A stretch of 9,211 nt of DNA from Alphaproteobacteria bacterium (GTDB lineage: Bacteria; Pseudomonadota; Alphaproteobacteria; ATCC43930; CGMCC-115725), in NCBI GenBank assembly GCA_030039775.1, contig JASHUX010000223.1, positions 1 through 9,211 of the forward strand. The letters run 5' to 3'. Each line of letters starts with the position of its first letter. The first letter of the stretch is position 1. Below, piece by piece: positions 7,822-9,211 of this stretch. Under the pieces are notes generated by a model. The model saw only the letters and a program-made list of their open reading frames with translations. It had not been told where the DNA came from and did not search any database. Both the position numbers and the translations under genes were made by a program.

Positions 7822-9211
7822 TGGCGGAATCGCGTCTCAAATATTTCGGCTGGGGCCGTGTCGGCGAGACGTTGACGCCGGAGGAAGAAGCCTTCTCGGT
7901 CCGACGCTACTCGGAATTGTTCGGGGTTGCGGCCTTCGAGCAGCGGCAACCGCCGGCGCTGGAGCACGTCGAATTGCGAGCGCCACGCATCGCGCCGCCG
8001 CCATTACTGGCGCCCATCTGCACAAGCGAACGCTTTGACCGCGCGCAGCACACTTACGGCAAGTCGTTCCTCGACTATGTCCATGGCCTCGACGGCAATT
8101 ACGCCAACGCGCCGGATGTCGTCGCCTATCCGCGCCACGCCGAGGACGTCGCGACGTTGCTTGAGTGGGCCGGCGGCGTCGACGCTGCGGTAATCCCGTT
8201 CGGCGGCGGCTCCAGCGTGGTCGGCGGCGTCGAACCGCGACTCGACGGCACATACAAGGCGGCCGTCACCATCGACCTGCGCAATCTCAACCGCGTGGTC
8301 GAGGTCGATAAGACCTCACGCGCGGCGCGGATCGAGGCCGGGACCTATGGCCCCGCACTCGAAGCCCAACTCAAGCCGAACGGTTTGACGCTGCGCCATT
8401 TTCCGCAGAGCTTTGAATATTCGACGCTTGGCGGGTGGATCGCGACGCGCGGCGGCGGACATTACGCCAGCCTCTATACCCATATCGACGATTTCGTCGA
8501 AAATCTCACATTGGTCACGCCACAGGGACGCGTCGAAACGCGGCGGCTGCCCGGCTCCGGCGCGGGACCGAGCCCCGATCGCCTATTCATCGGCTCCGAA
8601 GGCATTCTCGGGGTCATCACCGAAGCGTGGATGCGCTTGCAGGACCGGCCACGCTTCCGCGCCGGCGGCGCGGTGCGCTTCAATGACCTGTTCGCCGCGG
8701 CGCGGGCGCTACGGGCAATCAGCCAGGCAGGGCTCTATCCCGCGAACTGTCGGATCCTCGATCCGAACGAGGCGCGCAACAACGGCGCCGGCGACGGCAG
8801 CTTTGCCGTGATGGTGCTGGCGTTCGAATCCGCCGATCACGAGGTCGGGCCGTGGCAGAAACGCGCCCTCGAATTGTGTGCCGATTTCGGCGGCACATCG
8901 GAGGCGGCGGAAGGCGCCAACGCGACTCAGGAAGGCGCCGCCGGCATGTGGCGCAACGCCTTCATTCGCATGCCGTTCGCGCGCGAAAAGATGGTGGCGC
9001 GCGGCATCATCGGCGACACGTTCGAGACTGCGATCACCTGGGAGCGGTTCGAGCATTTCCACGATACCGTGAAGGCGGCGACCGAGCGCGCGATCCGCGA
9101 CGTGACCGGTCGTCCGGGCCAGGTGACCTGCCGCTTCACCCATATCTATCCCGACGGGCCCGCGCCCTATTTCACGTTCAGCGCGCTCGGCCGCCACGGC
9201 GCGCTCGATGA
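7821..9211 (+). CDS. FAD-binding oxidase, alkyl-dihydroxyacetonephosphate synthase (AGPS)-like, 3' end outside window
   Basis: 463 codons are visible from ATG 7821, which shares one base with the previous stop. The frame is open to the right edge. It is a VAO/PCMH-type flavoprotein. The FAD-binding parts are PDVVAYPRHAEDV (98-110), PFGGGSSVVGG (126-136), STLGGWIATRGGGHYASLYT (201-220) and IGSEGILGVITEA (257-269). The N-terminal FGWG motif (9-12), the YGKSF segment (79-83) and the order of these blocks resemble AGPS, the ether-lipid enzyme, more than glycolate or lactate oxidases. The later segment CRFTHIYPDGPAPYFTF (437-453) matches the AGPS region with a conserved active-site tyrosine. The histidine cluster of true AGPS would lie past the edge and cannot be checked. 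Many bacterial relatives have unknown substrates, so an oxidase of a 2-hydroxy acid or similar is equally possible. Confidence 0.88.
   Translation, partial: MAESRLKYFGWGRVGETLTPEEEAFSVRRYSELFGVAAFEQRQPPALEHVELRAPRIAPPPLLAPICTSERFDRAQHTYGKSFLDYVHGLDGNYANAPDVVAYPRHAEDVATLLEWAGGVDAAVIPFGGGSSVVGGVEPRLDGTYKAAVTIDLRNLNRVVEVDKTSRAARIEAGTYGPALEAQLKPNGLTLRHFPQSFEYSTLGGWIATRGGGHYASLYTHIDDFVENLTLVTPQGRVETRRLPGSGAGPSPDRLFIGSEGILGVITEAWMRLQDRPRFRAGGAVRFNDLFAAARALRAISQAGLYPANCRILDPNEARNNGAGDGSFAVMVLAFESADHEVGPWQKRALELCADFGGTSEAAEGANATQEGAAGMWRNAFIRMPFAREKMVARGIIGDTFETAITWERFEHFHDTVKAATERAIRDVTGRPGQVTCRFTHIYPDGPAPYFTFSALGRHGALD

Overview
The window is GC-rich and densely coded, with every gene on the + strand. 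Codon use strongly favours G/C third positions. A class II (B12-dependent) ribonucleotide reductase, a Tat-type export signal, tightly coupled genes and the overall protein style suggest an alphaproteobacterium, perhaps Rhodospirillales or Hyphomicrobiales. That placement is inference; no rRNA or other phylogenetic marker is present.

Layout. Positions 1-1402 hold the 3' part of nrdJ, which begins outside the window. A 78-base gap (1403-1480) has no convincing promoter or terminator. From 1481 to beyond 9211 there is what looks like one long co-directional operon. It encodes a complete Dpp/Opp-type ABC importer in the order ATPase 1 (1481-2512), ATPase 2 (2515-3492), substrate-binding protein (3566-5113), permease B (5118-6074) and permease C (6071-6958). 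An alpha/beta hydrolase (6961-7821) and a FAD-dependent oxidase of the alkyl-dihydroxyacetonephosphate synthase type (7821 to past the right edge) follow. Most junctions are 2-4 bases apart or overlap (ATGA at 6071, TGATG at 7819). The exception is the 73-base gap before the binding protein, which has a hairpin over the preceding stop codon and its own strong Shine-Dalgarno sequence.

How the genes may work together. The binding protein should capture a solute in the periplasm, the two permeases should form the channel, and the two ATPases should power import. The coupled hydrolase and flavoprotein could then process the imported compound. The substrate cannot be read from sequence.

The main anomaly is an in-frame amber stop (TAG, 2542-2544) at codon 10 of the second ATPase. 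The rest of that gene is intact and carries all catalytic motifs. I see no clearly new biological system. The amber codon and the pairing of an importer with a hydrolase and an AGPS-like oxidase are the points most worth following up.
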